Shown: positions 8,747-17,851 of the stretch, piece after piece
Numbering within the stretch: position 1 is the first letter of the stretch
Layout of the letters: the number at the start of each line of letters is the position of its first letter
From: Pirellulales bacterium
GTDB lineage: Bacteria; Planctomycetota; Planctomycetia; Pirellulales; Lacipirellulaceae
NCBI GenBank assembly: GCA_028279215.1
Contig: JANQOF010000036.1
Span: 1-64,000, forward strand
Direction of reading: 5' to 3'
Length of the DNA: 64,000 bases
Notes under the pieces: model-generated
The model's input: the letters and a program-made list of their open reading frames with translations, nothing else
Databases searched by the model: none
What the model was told of the DNA's origin: nothing
Position numbers and translations under genes: made by a program

Positions 8747-10567
8747 TTACTCCAACTCCATTCGCCGAAACGCGCGAAGCCCAAGCGCAAGCGGCAACAC
8801 CGTGGCAATGAAGCCAACAACCAATGCGGCAATCGTGCCGTAGAGCAGCCAGTGCCGCCATTGCTCAGGATGGAGGAAGGTCTCGGTGAACTTGCCGCGA
8901 CCGGCGATGAGATAGAAGTGACAGGGCAGTGCGGTGCACACCACGATCAAAATAATGTATAGCGCGCTCAACACCAGATTGAGTGTTCCACCAAAGCCCG
9001 CCGCGATCTTCGAAGGGGATGACTCACGAAAGTTGGGCATGATGGCTCCAAGCCCCACGGCTATTGACGCCAACCCAACACAAAGGAGCAAGCATGTAAA
9101 TTGGTGGACCGCGACCACCAAGAAATCGATTTGCAACATCAAATCGCTAGCCAAGATCAAAAGCGCGCACGGCAGCCACGACCCAAGCGCAGCAAAAACG
9201 AACTTGCTCCAGAGAATTGTTTCGCGCGGCAGAGGGAGCAGGCCGAGTACCCAGAATCGCTGCCCTTCAAGGCTGATCATTGGAAAGATAAACCGTGTAG
9301 TGAAGGTCGATAGGATGAGCCCCACCACCGCGAGGTTCAAAAAACTGACCATGTTCACCCACGTGATGTTGCTTAGGTCGCTTCCCTGGGACCGGAAGCG
9401 GTCGAGATTCAGAAAGTACAACCCCAAGAGGCCGAAGAAGATCAAGAACTGCGACCATTGGACGGGATCGCGTCGAAGTAGCCGCCAGTCCTTTACCAGC
9501 AGCAGACGAACCGGTTTTGGAAACCAGGACAGCGATGCGGAAAGTAGTTGATCGATTGCTGCCAATCGAATACGGCGACGCTGTCGCGGGGCGCATTCCA
9601 CAGCACTGTAGGCATCTCTCAGCCAGGCTTTGCCCGCTTTGACAACCAGCATGTGGCCCATGAGGGCATTCATGATCAATACCGCCAGATACATGCTGCT
9701 TTGCACCACCGGGAGGTCGAATCCCGTGGTTTCGGTCGGTGAATCGATCGTACGCCCAGCTTCAAGCAATCCACTGCTTAGCCACGAACTGGGAAGCCAT
9801 TCCTGTTGTGTGAAGCGGAATCGGTGGATCGTTTGCTGGAACCACTCGCTGCCGAACAGGTCCATTTGCGGCCCACTGACGGTGGTCCAAATGGCACGCC
9901 CTGCTAAGAGTACGGCGGCCACTGCCACGCTTGCGACAATGGCTAACTTGAACTTGGGAAACTTGCTTACCAATAGCAGACAGCAGACCGCTCCAATGCT
10001 GCACGGGATGTAAACAAATGCGACGATCATTGGCAACAGCATCGCGTAGTAGTACCACGGCGCACCTACCACCACTCCATACGCCAACATCATTGGGCTG
10101 GCAAGCAGAAAGAAGCCCCAGCAACTATATGCCAGCGCCTCCTGAAATTTGTGTAACGTGGTTCGCTCGTCCCGCACCGGCATGCTCAACAGCAGTTTGG
10201 TTTCCGGCGAGCGAAAGAGCGTGCCGTAGAGAATGATGCCCGACGAGAACACTAGCATCACGTTTAGAGACGCAAAGAACAAATGAAACACCAACTTGAA
10301 CGTTTGCGCGTGGTACGGGTCGCCTGCGCCGCCGATCTGGTGCTCGACAAAGTAGAATGCGTGATAGAACAACACGAACAGGCCAGACCAGAACAACAGG
10401 CTCAGAGCCACAATCAGAGTGGTTCGAAGTCTGGCCGATGAGTAAAGTTGGGAGACGATCGTCCGGATCATGCGGAATCGCATCCGCCAAAACAGCTGGG
10501 CTTCCGCTTCTTCGGAAACCGCATGGCGGATTACGAGCGACGTTGATTGCGCTGGCGTTGCGGACAT
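8747..10567 (-). CDS. Large ABC-2 type permease
   Basis: About 606 residues with many hydrophobic helices, for example TTLIVALSLLFWSGLFVLFYHAFYF, LVFHLFFASLNVMLVFSSGIILYGTLF and WFPKPVRLLLVKDWRLLRRDPVQWSQFLIFFGLLGLYFLN. This pattern, with a second cytoplasmic stretch KDWRLLRRDP before a helix, is typical of two-module ABC-2 exporters. The start is put at the ATG 10567 (MSATPAQS); the upstream 73 residues of the track frame lie in the ATPase gene. It follows the ATPase by 11 bp and must be its membrane partner. The substrate is unknown. Confidence 0.85.
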   Translation of the reverse strand: MSATPAQSTSLVIRHAVSEEAEAQLFWRMRFRMIRTIVSQLYSSARLRTTLIVALSLLFWSGLFVLFYHAFYFVEHQIGGAGDPYHAQTFKLVFHLFFASLNVMLVFSSGIILYGTLFRSPETKLLLSMPVRDERTTLHKFQEALAYSCWGFFLLASPMMLAYGVVVGAPWYYYAMLLPMIVAFVYIPCSIGAVCCLLLVSKFPKFKLAIVASVAVAAVLLAGRAIWTTVSGPQMDLFGSEWFQQTIHRFRFTQQEWLPSSWLSSGLLEAGRTIDSPTETTGFDLPVVQSSMYLAVLIMNALMGHMLVVKAGKAWLRDAYSAVECAPRQRRRIRLAAIDQLLSASLSWFPKPVRLLLVKDWRLLRRDPVQWSQFLIFFGLLGLYFLNLDRFRSQGSDLSNITWVNMVSFLNLAVVGLILSTFTTRFIFPMISLEGQRFWVLGLLPLPRETILWSKFVFAALGSWLPCALLILASDLMLQIDFLVVAVHQFTCLLLCVGLASIAVGLGAIMPNFRESSPSKIAAGFGGTLNLVLSALYIILIVVCTALPCHFYLIAGRGKFTETFLHPEQWRHWLLYGTIAALVVGFIATVLPLALGLRAFRRMELE

Positions 10568-10578
10568 GAATTCGCCCC

Positions 10579-11343
10579 TCAGGCCGTAGCCTGTAGCGAG
10601 TCGTCTTCCGGTGGGGAGTTCATGAGATGGAGGTAGAGTGCTTCGAGCGACTGATCGGATGCTGGGTGAAGCTGCCGCAACTCCGAGACGGTGCCGGTGA
10701 ATAGCAGCCGACTCTTCCGCATCACACCGATGCGGTCGGCAATCTCTTCGGCGGCAGCGAGAGTGTGCGTCGACATGAACACGCACAGCCCGTTGGCAAC
10801 TTCCTGACGGAGAAGGTCCTTTACCAATCGAATGCTCTGGGGGTCGAGCCCCACCATTGGCTCGTCAACGACCAGCACCCTTGGGTTATGCAGCATGGCT
10901 GCTGCGAACACGGTCCGCTGCTTCATGCCGTGCGAGTAGCTTTCGCAGAGATCGTCGACAAACGGGCCGAGCCCAAATCGCTCGACTTCCCGCTCGACGA
11001 GGGTCTTCGCCTGCGCGGAATCGTACCCGTACATTCCGGCAATGAAGTCGAGGAACTCCCGGCCAGATAGTTTGTCGTACAGATAAGGTTGGTCGGGCAC
11101 GTAGCCGAGTAGGCTCACCGCCTCGCGCGTCGATTCCACGATGTCGTAACCATCGACGGTGATGGTTCCGGTTTGCGGCTTCAGCAGGCCGACGAGCATC
11201 TTGATGGTGGTTGTTTTTCCCGCTCCGTTATGCCCCAGCAGGGCGAACAATTCCCCCGAGCGAAGATCGAGGTTCAGGTCGTCTACTGCCCGTGTCGATC
11301 CGTAATCACGCCCGACGGCTTTAATCTCAACAATAGCGGCCAT
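10579..11343 (-). CDS. ABC transporter ATP-binding protein
   Basis: This 254-residue ATPase shows Walker A GHNGAGKTT, the signature-like ESYSHGMKQRTVFAAAM and Walker B VLVVDEPMVGLD with a switch His in FMSTHTLAAAEEI. The classic LSGGQ is replaced by YSHGMKQ, as is common in ABC-2 exporters of the CcmA/NatA branch. The ATG at 11343 is chosen over the preceding TTG. It lies between an exported protein of unknown function and its permease, all on the minus strand with short gaps, so the three are probably one operon. Confidence 0.93.
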   Translation of the reverse strand: MAAIVEIKAVGRDYGSTRAVDDLNLDLRSGELFALLGHNGAGKTTTIKMLVGLLKPQTGTITVDGYDIVESTREAVSLLGYVPDQPYLYDKLSGREFLDFIAGMYGYDSAQAKTLVEREVERFGLGPFVDDLCESYSHGMKQRTVFAAAMLHNPRVLVVDEPMVGLDPQSIRLVKDLLRQEVANGLCVFMSTHTLAAAEEIADRIGVMRKSRLLFTGTVSELRQLHPASDQSLEALYLHLMNSPPEDDSLQATA

Positions 11344-11466
11344 CAAGCAGCAGTTTTGGACGGGCCAAAGATCAGGAAAGGGAGACCGGAGAGGCAGCAG
11401 TCAACAAGACTCAAAAACCGCAGTAAGCTAGCAATTGTACACCACCGCCACACACACGTCAGCCGG

Positions 11467-12390
11467 CTATTGGCGCGCTCCACCGGCGGGCGACTGCACT
11501 GGAGTCGTCAGGGCGGCATATTCGTCGAGTCGTAGTAGTTCGGCCGCAAGCGCTTCAGTTCTTGCGGCATCTTCCCGATCGAACCGCAACACTACGTCCA
11601 TTAGAATAATCTCTTCACGCAGCACATTGCCCGAGTCGTCGACCCACACAGTGGAACGACGGCGGTGTTCGGACGAAACTCCAGTAGAATCGACCGACCT
11701 ATACTCAATGCGGCGAGCGGTCACCAACTCTTCGTCGAACAATAGTGGCTCGGTGGCCACAACCTCGGCCTCAATCAACTCGATGGCTCCTTGCGGCCCG
11801 CCGAAGGGATTGTAGATTTCTTTTTGCCAGCGACGTCCGGGATAAACCTGCAGCAGAGTGGCGTCAGGCGTCAACTTCCCCCCCAGCATCGCGTGTTCTG
11901 GCCAGGGGTATTTGAGCCGATGGACTACCTCGCCGTACTGTAGACGCAGACGGATATGGCCCTCGTCCACGACGCCCTTCATCCTGATCGCGGAGGGCAG
12001 TTCATTAATCTCGACGGCTGCTTCGAACATCGACAGGTTGCCCAACGAGTCGAGTGTTGTCCTCGAGCGCATGTCAAATGCCAACGGGCCGAGTTTGTCG
12101 ATGACCGTCGCCATCCAACGAGGCGCCATGCGAGACAGGGGAACGGATAACAGTTTTACGCGGCTGTGAAGTTCGACCGTCCCATCAGCGCCGGGCACCG
12201 CCTGGCTCACCGCGCTGCCGATTGTCTGATCGCCTACCGTAACACGCCAACACACGGGCTTGTTCGCGTTTAGGCCGGTTCGCGGTGGTTCACCGCGTAA
12301 GAAGGGGGGTAAGATCTTGGCTGTCACCAACCAAGACATGGTTGCTCCCCACAACAACAGCACAACGCAGGTGAAGACTTTGTTTCCCAC
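11467..12390 (-). CDS. Membrane-anchored or exported protein upstream of ABC operon
   Basis: The 307-residue product starts with a hydrophobic helix (VFTCVVLLLWGATMSWLVTAKIL) that can serve as signal or anchor; the rest is soluble and beta-rich. It begins at GTG, supported by GGGAGG about ten bases upstream. Features such as WRVTVGDQTIGSA and RWQKEIYNPFG recall DUF3108-like outer-surface proteins, but I do not claim that family. It is the first gene of the presumed operon with the ATPase and permease, 123 bp ahead of the ATPase, and may act with that exporter. Confidence 0.75.
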   Translation of the reverse strand: MGNKVFTCVVLLLWGATMSWLVTAKILPPFLRGEPPRTGLNANKPVCWRVTVGDQTIGSAVSQAVPGADGTVELHSRVKLLSVPLSRMAPRWMATVIDKLGPLAFDMRSRTTLDSLGNLSMFEAAVEINELPSAIRMKGVVDEGHIRLRLQYGEVVHRLKYPWPEHAMLGGKLTPDATLLQVYPGRRWQKEIYNPFGGPQGAIELIEAEVVATEPLLFDEELVTARRIEYRSVDSTGVSSEHRRRSTVWVDDSGNVLREEIILMDVVLRFDREDAARTEALAAELLRLDEYAALTTPVQSPAGGARQ

Positions 12391-12781
12391 GAACCGGGCC
12401 TCCCAACACCCGACGAGGCGTTAAACCATCCTGGCAGATTGCCGTAGTCTAAACGAAGTTTGCGCTGATTACGAGCAATTAACAGATCCTTCAAGAATAC
12501 GTCGCGCTATCGCTGAAGTCAGTGAATTACCGTGCCGCGTCCGTTCTAGCGAATCCCCCATAAGAGGGGTGTGCGGTTGTCGTCAGAAAACTGTTACATT
12601 CCGCACGGTGTCGTAGCTAAAGCCAATTATAGAAAGGACTTATGGTGTCACGAACGGTTTGCGTCACGAATCAAGAGCATGGACAATCGTTTGCATTTCG
12701 GGGCACCGCGGCTTATTCTGGTACCTCTCGGGTTGACGTAAGGCGACGCAATTCTTTCGTACCGATCAGGAGGTAATCGCA
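12391..12781. other. Divergent intergenic region with possible leader ORF
   Basis: This 391-bp space separates two divergent genes and should hold both promoters, though I cannot point to confident -35/-10 boxes. A 44-codon reading frame from ATG 12642 to TAA 12776 follows AGAAAGGACTT and ends inside the AGGAGGTAA sequence that serves as ribosome binding site of the next gene. That arrangement could be a leader peptide, but the composition gives no proof. A short CCCC/GGGG hairpin occurs in CCCCCATAAGAGGGG near 12555. Confidence 0.4.
12642..12776 (+). CDS. Possible 44-residue leader peptide
   Basis: ATG GTG TCA CGA opens a small frame of 44 codons that closes with the TAA inside the strong AGGAGGTAA ribosome binding site of the zinc-ribbon gene. 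A modest AAAGGACT precedes it. The peptide would be basic at its C-terminus (VRRRNSFVPIRR) and has no recognisable domain. Coupled termination and reinitiation is possible, but a chance ORF of this size is common. Confidence 0.2.
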   Translation: MVSRTVCVTNQEHGQSFAFRGTAAYSGTSRVDVRRRNSFVPIRR

Positions 12782-13027
12782 ATGCCCACATCTACGTACT
12801 TCGTCCAGGAATGTCCGACATGTGGGAGGAACCTGCAGGTTCGCGTCGAATATCTTGGTAAGAAGGTCGTATGTCAGCATTGTGGTGCCCGCTTCGAAGC
12901 TTGCGACCAATCGGATTTGAACTTGCCCGATGATTCCGCCATGTCGGTGTTAGAGCGTGCCGATGAGTTGATTCGGCAAAGCGGGATCAATCTTGCCCGT
13001 GCATCGGCAGCTAGCCGAGCCGGCTGA
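12782..13027 (+). CDS. Small zinc-ribbon protein
   Basis: The 81-residue protein carries a CPTC knuckle near residue 12 and a CQHC knuckle near residue 33, separated by a hydrophobic LQVRVEYLGKKVVCQ segment. This is a treble-clef or zinc-ribbon unit expected to bind one zinc. The C-terminal half (SVLERADELIRQSGINLARA) could form a helix for partner binding. An excellent AGGAGG lies seven bases before the ATG. Similar short CxxC proteins are common in planctomycetes; the partner is unknown. Confidence 0.8.
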   Translation: MPTSTYFVQECPTCGRNLQVRVEYLGKKVVCQHCGARFEACDQSDLNLPDDSAMSVLERADELIRQSGINLARASAASRAG

Positions 13028-13074
13028 GATCATTATGGTTGCGTAGTTGCGTTCAACCTCGCGCCATTTTGGCT

Positions 13075-14355
13075 CTAGCAAGTTGCGCTCCGTAGATCTT
13101 CAAAGTAGTCGGGATAGGTCTTGGCAGTGCATTCTGGATTGAGGATGCAAACGCCGGGTACCTTCAGACCGACTAAGGCCAGGCTCATTGCCATTCGATG
13201 ATCGTCGTAGGTTTCGATCGTCGCCCCTGTCAGCCTGCCAGGCGTGATTCGCAACCCATCTTCGAGTTCGTCTACTTGAGCGCCAAGCTTACGAAGTTCG
13301 TTGGCCAGCGCGCCTATTCGGTCCGTTTCCTTGTGTCGGTTGTGCGCAACTCCGGTAATCTCCGTCGTTCCCTCGGCGAAGAGCGCTACCGCAGCGATCG
13401 TTTGCACCATGTCGCTGACTGCGTTCATGTTGGCTGCGATACCTACCAATCCTCCGCCGGTAACCGTGATACTGTCGTTGCCTCGGTCCACCGAGCAGCC
13501 CATTTGTTCCAGTAGGTCAACTACTGCCACGTCGCCTTGGAGACTGCGATCTGATAGCCCCTCGACCGTGACCGTTCCCCCAACAATAGCGGCCGCCGCC
13601 CAGAAATAGCTGGCCGCCGAGGCGTCGGGCTCGATGGAGTACTCGGCTCCGTGGTAGACCTGATTGCCTGGCGTTTGGAACACTTGGAGTTGATTGGTTG
13701 TCCGCAGTTCTACACCGAACGACTTCATTACATCCAAAGTCATACTCACGTAGGGCTTAGAGACCAACTCGCCGTCGATCTCCAACTCCACGGGACCCGC
13801 AGCGCACGGCGCAACCATTAGAAGCCCGCTTAGGTACTGGCTGGAAATGTTGCCGCGCACCGTAGCGGTGCCACCTGGCAGGCCGGCACCATGGACGGTA
13901 ACCGGGGGACAGCCGCCAGGTGATTCGCAAACTGCGTTAACGCCGAGTTGGGCGAGCGCGTCAATCAGATCTCCGATTGGCCGCTCCCGCATGCGAGGCA
14001 CTCCATCGAGTCGATAGGTGCCACGGCCGAGAGCAACCATTGCCGTCAGGAATCGAATAGTGGTACCACTGTTGCCAATGTATAGTTCGGCTTCGCCCGA
14101 CGGAATGTCACCGCCAGCACCCGATACTCGCAACAAGGTACCTCGCTCATCTGCCGCAACTGCAATCCCCAGCCGCCCAAGCGAGTCGATCATCACATGC
14201 GTGTCATCGCTAACCAACGCGCCAGTGAGGGTTGAGGGCCCTTCGGACAGAGCAGCGCACACAAGCGCCCGATTGGTAATGCTCTTCGATCCTGGCGGGC
14301 GGACGGAAGCGTTAAGCGGTTTGTGGACCGGCGAAATGGTAATCGATGTGGGCAT
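13075..14355 (-). CDS. aroA: 3-phosphoshikimate 1-carboxyvinyltransferase (EPSP synthase)
   Basis: AroA joins shikimate-3-phosphate and phosphoenolpyruvate in the sixth step of the shikimate pathway, in the cytoplasm. The family marks are clear: PPGSKSITNRAL near residue 20, YIGNSGTTIRFLTAMVALG near 95, RMRERPIGDLIDAL near 122, the substrate-loop HNRHKETDRIGALANELRKLG and the closing DDHRMAMSLALVGL. At 426 residues the length is standard. The GNSGTTIR form in place of GNAGTAMR is typical of the class II-like or otherwise divergent enzymes; I would not predict glyphosate behaviour from it. It converges with the zinc-ribbon gene 47 bp away. Confidence 0.96.
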   Translation of the reverse strand: MPTSITISPVHKPLNASVRPPGSKSITNRALVCAALSEGPSTLTGALVSDDTHVMIDSLGRLGIAVAADERGTLLRVSGAGGDIPSGEAELYIGNSGTTIRFLTAMVALGRGTYRLDGVPRMRERPIGDLIDALAQLGVNAVCESPGGCPPVTVHGAGLPGGTATVRGNISSQYLSGLLMVAPCAAGPVELEIDGELVSKPYVSMTLDVMKSFGVELRTTNQLQVFQTPGNQVYHGAEYSIEPDASAASYFWAAAAIVGGTVTVEGLSDRSLQGDVAVVDLLEQMGCSVDRGNDSITVTGGGLVGIAANMNAVSDMVQTIAAVALFAEGTTEITGVAHNRHKETDRIGALANELRKLGAQVDELEDGLRITPGRLTGATIETYDDHRMAMSLALVGLKVPGVCILNPECTAKTYPDYFEDLRSATC

Positions 14356-14381
14356 TCAGCGGTTGGTGAGTTACCTGGTGT

Positions 14382-15608
14382 TTACTCGGCAGCGATCTTC
14401 CATAGGTGGTGGTGGCTGCGTACGAACAAGGCACCGCCGGCAATGGCGGGCGAACCGAGCACTTCCTCGTCGTTGCCGAAGCTGTATTTGTCAATAATCT
14501 CTTCGTTCTTCAGATCGAATACAACCGCCTCCCCCGAATCGGTCACGGCGTATAGCACGTCGCCTGCTACAACTGGAGTTGCCCAGTAGCGGCCGCCAAG
14601 TCGCTTCTTCCAGTTTGACGAACCATCAACCAGCGAGGCGCACGTCAGCACGCCAGCCCGGTTTACCACCAGCAAGCTGTCGTTGGTGACGATTGGGCTT
14701 GGGTTGCCTGCTTGGAGTTTCGCTTCGGTCCACAACCGACGGTCACCTGGGAAGTCGACTGCCGTGGCGACGGCCGAGATACCATTCTTGCTGGGGACAT
14801 ATAGTACGCCCGCTCCGCCTGACACCGAAGGAATGCCGCTACAGTCAAGCGGCACGTCCCACAGCAGAGCGCCACTGTCAGCCGCGTAGGCGGCTAGGCT
14901 TTCGCCGGACTGAAGGACTACCGCAGGCTGCTGCGAGTCGCCCGCCTTCACGCTCGTTGCTACGGGCGACGCCCAATTGGAGCTAGCGGGCCGACGGACG
15001 ATCCACTTCTCTTCTCCGGTATTCTGGTCGTAGGCGGCCGCAAATGAGTTGCCTTGGCACTCACATTGCACGACCACCACGTTGCCCACGACCACCGGCG
15101 ACGACGACATCCCGACGTCATTTCCGAGCCCGGGATGATCGAGGGCCAATCCCCGAAACCACTGCATGTTGCCGTCCAAGTCCAAGCAGATAAGATCGTT
15201 GGAAGAGTAGAATGCATACACTCGCTCGCCGTCGCTGGCGGGTGTTGGGGCCGCGTTGGCCGACGTCGGATGGCACAGAGTGCGACCAGTCGCCCAGCAC
15301 TGTCGATGCCACAGTCGCTCGCCCGTCTGCTGGTCAATCGCCACTACGTGCAGCTTGTCGCGATTCTTGCCGCTTGAAGCGGTGACAATCACGTGTCCGC
15401 CGACCACAATCGGACCGCTCACCCCGCGACCTGGCAGGTCCGCTCGCCAGGCGACATTCTCGCCGGATGAGGTATCGAAGCTTGTGGGTGGCAAAGCATC
15501 GCCGTTCGCGACGCTGCTTCCTTGCGGCCCACGAAACTCGCGCCATTCCGAGGCAATTGTTGATGACGGAATCAGAGCAACGAGCAGCAACCTATAGCCG
15601 AATCGCAA
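14382..15608 (-). CDS. Exported PQQ-type beta-propeller protein
   Basis: The 408-residue product has an N-terminal signal (YRLLLVALIPSSTIASE) followed by repeated propeller blades with the PQQ-like W-motif, such as GERLWHRQCW, GEEKWIVRRP, SGALLWDVPL and DGSSNWKKRLGGRYWATPV. It opens with WREFRGPQGSSVANG, the start seen in many planctomycete outer-membrane PQQ-like or BamB-like proteins. It probably has no enzyme activity of its own; the PQQ cofactor is usually not bound in this group. The TTG start is backed by an AGGAG seven bases upstream. It sits 26 bp behind aroA on the same strand but an aromatic-synthesis role is unlikely. Confidence 0.85.
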   Translation of the reverse strand: MRFGYRLLLVALIPSSTIASEWREFRGPQGSSVANGDALPPTSFDTSSGENVAWRADLPGRGVSGPIVVGGHVIVTASSGKNRDKLHVVAIDQQTGERLWHRQCWATGRTLCHPTSANAAPTPASDGERVYAFYSSNDLICLDLDGNMQWFRGLALDHPGLGNDVGMSSSPVVVGNVVVVQCECQGNSFAAAYDQNTGEEKWIVRRPASSNWASPVATSVKAGDSQQPAVVLQSGESLAAYAADSGALLWDVPLDCSGIPSVSGGAGVLYVPSKNGISAVATAVDFPGDRRLWTEAKLQAGNPSPIVTNDSLLVVNRAGVLTCASLVDGSSNWKKRLGGRYWATPVVAGDVLYAVTDSGEAVVFDLKNEEIIDKYSFGNDEEVLGSPAIAGGALFVRSHHHLWKIAAE

Positions 15609-15692
15609 AACTACGCTCCTGAAGTAATGAATGCCGATCGAATCGTGTGCAAACGGTGGATTTGGCGGAGCGTGAGTCGCTCGCCGTTCAAC

Positions 15693-16826
15693 TCACTCAA
15701 CCGTTGTTGTCTCAATTGCGCCGCCAAGCTCATCGGCAAGTCGCAACTGAAAGCTCCAGTCTTGAGCCCAAGGCTGTGTTTGTTCGTTTTGACACACCTT
15801 GAGGAGTATTGTGTTGGTGCCCGCTTGCAACTCGACCGGCGCGACATACTGATCGACCGCGCCGCCGGCGTGATACACTTCGTTCGCTGCTACCAACTGT
15901 TTGTTCAGCCAAAGCTTCGTTGCATTCGGAGAGGCGTATCGCACGGTCGCGCTCTGGGCATTGGCGACTTCCACCTCGGCATAGGCGTATAGAGCTACAC
16001 CTTTCTTGGCGCCAATCTCTTCATTTAGATCAACGTTTCCAAGTTCGTCCTCAGTCGAGATTGCCTCGTTGCGCCATGCAACTGGCCCATCTTTTCCTGC
16101 GTAACTTCCTTCGAAGTCGATTTCACGTTCGGGTGGATACTCGGTGTCGAAGCCAGACTCGTTGGTGTTGTCGAACTCCCCGATGATGCGCCAGGCAACA
16201 ACGAAACCCATGTGCTGGCTAAGGTCGATCGATTCGCCAAGCTCCTCAAGAGCCGCTTTACACGCCTTGATTTGATCGATGTCTCGAGCTGAGTTTATCA
16301 ACTTGCGATAGAGCTGCTTTTGCGCATCGCCGACGGCATTCTCCGCGTCTTCCATTACCACGGCAATCGCATCGTAACGTAGCTCCAGGCTGGGATCGTC
16401 AATGAGCCCGGCAAGTAGCTCCCGAGCAGTGTTTGGGTCTACCGTGTCGATCCATTCGTAGGCGACCCGCCGTGCTCGTGGTGAAGCGGACGAATCGGCC
16501 AATAGTTGAACGAGAGCGTTCTGAGGCAGCGTTTTTCCGGCATCCAGCGTATGCTGAGCTACCTTGTCGACCGCAGTGCGAATCCAATTGTCGCTGGCAG
16601 GATTGCCGCCTGTCATGCCGCGCAAAATTGCTGGGATCTGATCGGCGTTGGCGCTAGCGAGAGTTTTCCATGCGGCGCGGATGTCGCCAGTCGTGGCCGC
16701 AGTCGGCGAGGCAGTGCGCACCACGTCAATTGCCCGTTGTAACTCCTCGTCGCTCACCGTCGCGAATGCTATCCGCGTTGTCAGGCAGAGTCCAAGCATC
16801 ACGAACGCCAATTTGTTGCACTTCAT
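15693..16826 (-). CDS. Exported HEAT-repeat protein with C-terminal beta domain
   Basis: About 377 residues. A signal peptide (KLAFVMLGLCLTTRIAFA) is followed by alpha-helical repeats with HEAT spacing (ASPRARRVAYEWIDTVDP, SLELRYDAIAVVMEDAENA). The last third is a beta-sandwich: VALYAYAEVEVANAQSATVRYASPNATKLWLNKQLV and LQAGTNTILLKVCQNEQTQPWAQDWSFQLRLAD look like the jelly-roll seen in planctomycete cytochrome and carbohydrate proteins. I start it at ATG 16826 (MKCNKL) because the preceding 61 residues lack features and the signal follows at once. Function is unknown; a periplasmic binding role is plausible. Confidence 0.8.
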   Translation of the reverse strand: MKCNKLAFVMLGLCLTTRIAFATVSDEELQRAIDVVRTASPTAATTGDIRAAWKTLASANADQIPAILRGMTGGNPASDNWIRTAVDKVAQHTLDAGKTLPQNALVQLLADSSASPRARRVAYEWIDTVDPNTARELLAGLIDDPSLELRYDAIAVVMEDAENAVGDAQKQLYRKLINSARDIDQIKACKAALEELGESIDLSQHMGFVVAWRIIGEFDNTNESGFDTEYPPEREIDFEGSYAGKDGPVAWRNEAISTEDELGNVDLNEEIGAKKGVALYAYAEVEVANAQSATVRYASPNATKLWLNKQLVAANEVYHAGGAVDQYVAPVELQAGTNTILLKVCQNEQTQPWAQDWSFQLRLADELGGAIETTTVE

Positions 16827-17851
16827 TAGGAGTCTCCGACACGCGCCAGTCATTCTCCTCCTCAGTGTAGCAATTGATCGCCAACCGGCCACCAGCCGGA
16901 TGGCGATGGGGCTAGCGATGTTGTTGGGTTTCTGTAAGCGACGCCGCTCGTGCTCCCGAATAGCGAACTCGCCCGCCAAGTCTCCCAATCTATTAAGAAC
17001 GGAAACCAAAGAAAATGGACGAAGTGAGTTACGTCCAAGTTCTTCCCCGATGGGGCCAAACCCGATTTGCTAACCTGCTGCTGCGCAAGGAGTTGGAGTT
17101 TTCGCCCATCCCGTATAGGGAGAAACACATTCATTGGGGCAAAACTCGACTCATCCAACTCCAGGCCGATTTCCTAACCCGCGGCGCACGTACGAGTTGC
17201 GCAATCATCAGGCAACCGGTGCCGGAGAGTTTTGCCCCAGGTTTTTCCACAGTTGGGGCAGAACCCCTGAGCAATCACCAACGGAAACACTCCGGTCAAC
17301 AACTGTAAACCGATAACTAACCGCGCAAGGACATCCCCATTGGCCATTTACCACCAGCCCCAGCCGCTACAACTCGCCACCACCGAAACATCGAAGGACG
17401 ATCGCACCAAGTAAGCACGATAGAGCCATTGAATTTGAGCAAATGCGTGGCCTAGTTTCAAGGAAATACTAGAAAAAATAACTTCATGCCGTTCGCGGGT
17501 ACGTTGGTGCCACCTCGAAAAGCGAATGCAGCCTCGGACCAGAACGTGCTTCGGCTAGCTGTAGCGATGTTGGCGCAAACGAGTCAAGTCTGGCAAGGCG
17601 GCCGAAGCAGGCGAATCTACATGATTCGCTGATGCAGGCCAACGTGGCCAGATGCGGACGCAGTAAGCGGGCACGCTACAGATAGGCGAAGGGCGCTCTA
17701 ACGCCGCAAACGCATTATTCGCCAAAGCTCTTCCTTGAAATCAGGGCGAATCGCGTGCCCAACGACGTGATCGATAAAGAGTCCATGGGCCGAGAATACA
17801 AGTTCACGGCGGTTGATGTAGGGAAAAAGCGTCGCTGTAAGGCCCAAGCAA
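16827..17851. other. One-kilobase gap without a convincing gene
   Basis: No ORF here has recognisable protein features. The first half contains the tandem hairpin-like modules listed separately (17051-17266). The second half, 17267-17851, shows nothing I can name apart from a short minus-strand frame ending at 17698 whose last 49 codons look mildly protein-like. A gap this long is unusual in this window. Confidence 0.6.
17051..17266. repeat. Tandem hairpin-like modules with TGGGGC-AAAC arms
   Basis: Four copies of a 13-base word occur: TGGGGCCAAACCC (17051), TGGGGCAAAACTC (17135), its exact reverse complement (17227-17239), and TGGGGCAGAACCC (17254). The second and third form a perfect 13-bp inverted repeat around 79 bases. 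The first pairs imperfectly with GGAGTTTTCGCCCA ending at 17108. Both modules also contain CCGATTTSCTAACC and GCGCAA between the arms, so the modules appear to be diverged copies of one unit. This could be a structured RNA, an operator array or a short interspersed element. Confidence 0.6.

Noticed and set aside
17242-17250. TTTTCCACA as a DnaA box and possible replication origin
   Set aside because: Only one box fits the degenerate TTWTNCACA pattern, and no dnaA, dnaN or AT-rich unwinding stretch is nearby.
17015-17308. 97-residue plus-strand frame in the 1-kb gap
   Set aside because: It overlaps the tandem hairpin modules, has no recognisable domain and its composition follows the repeats.
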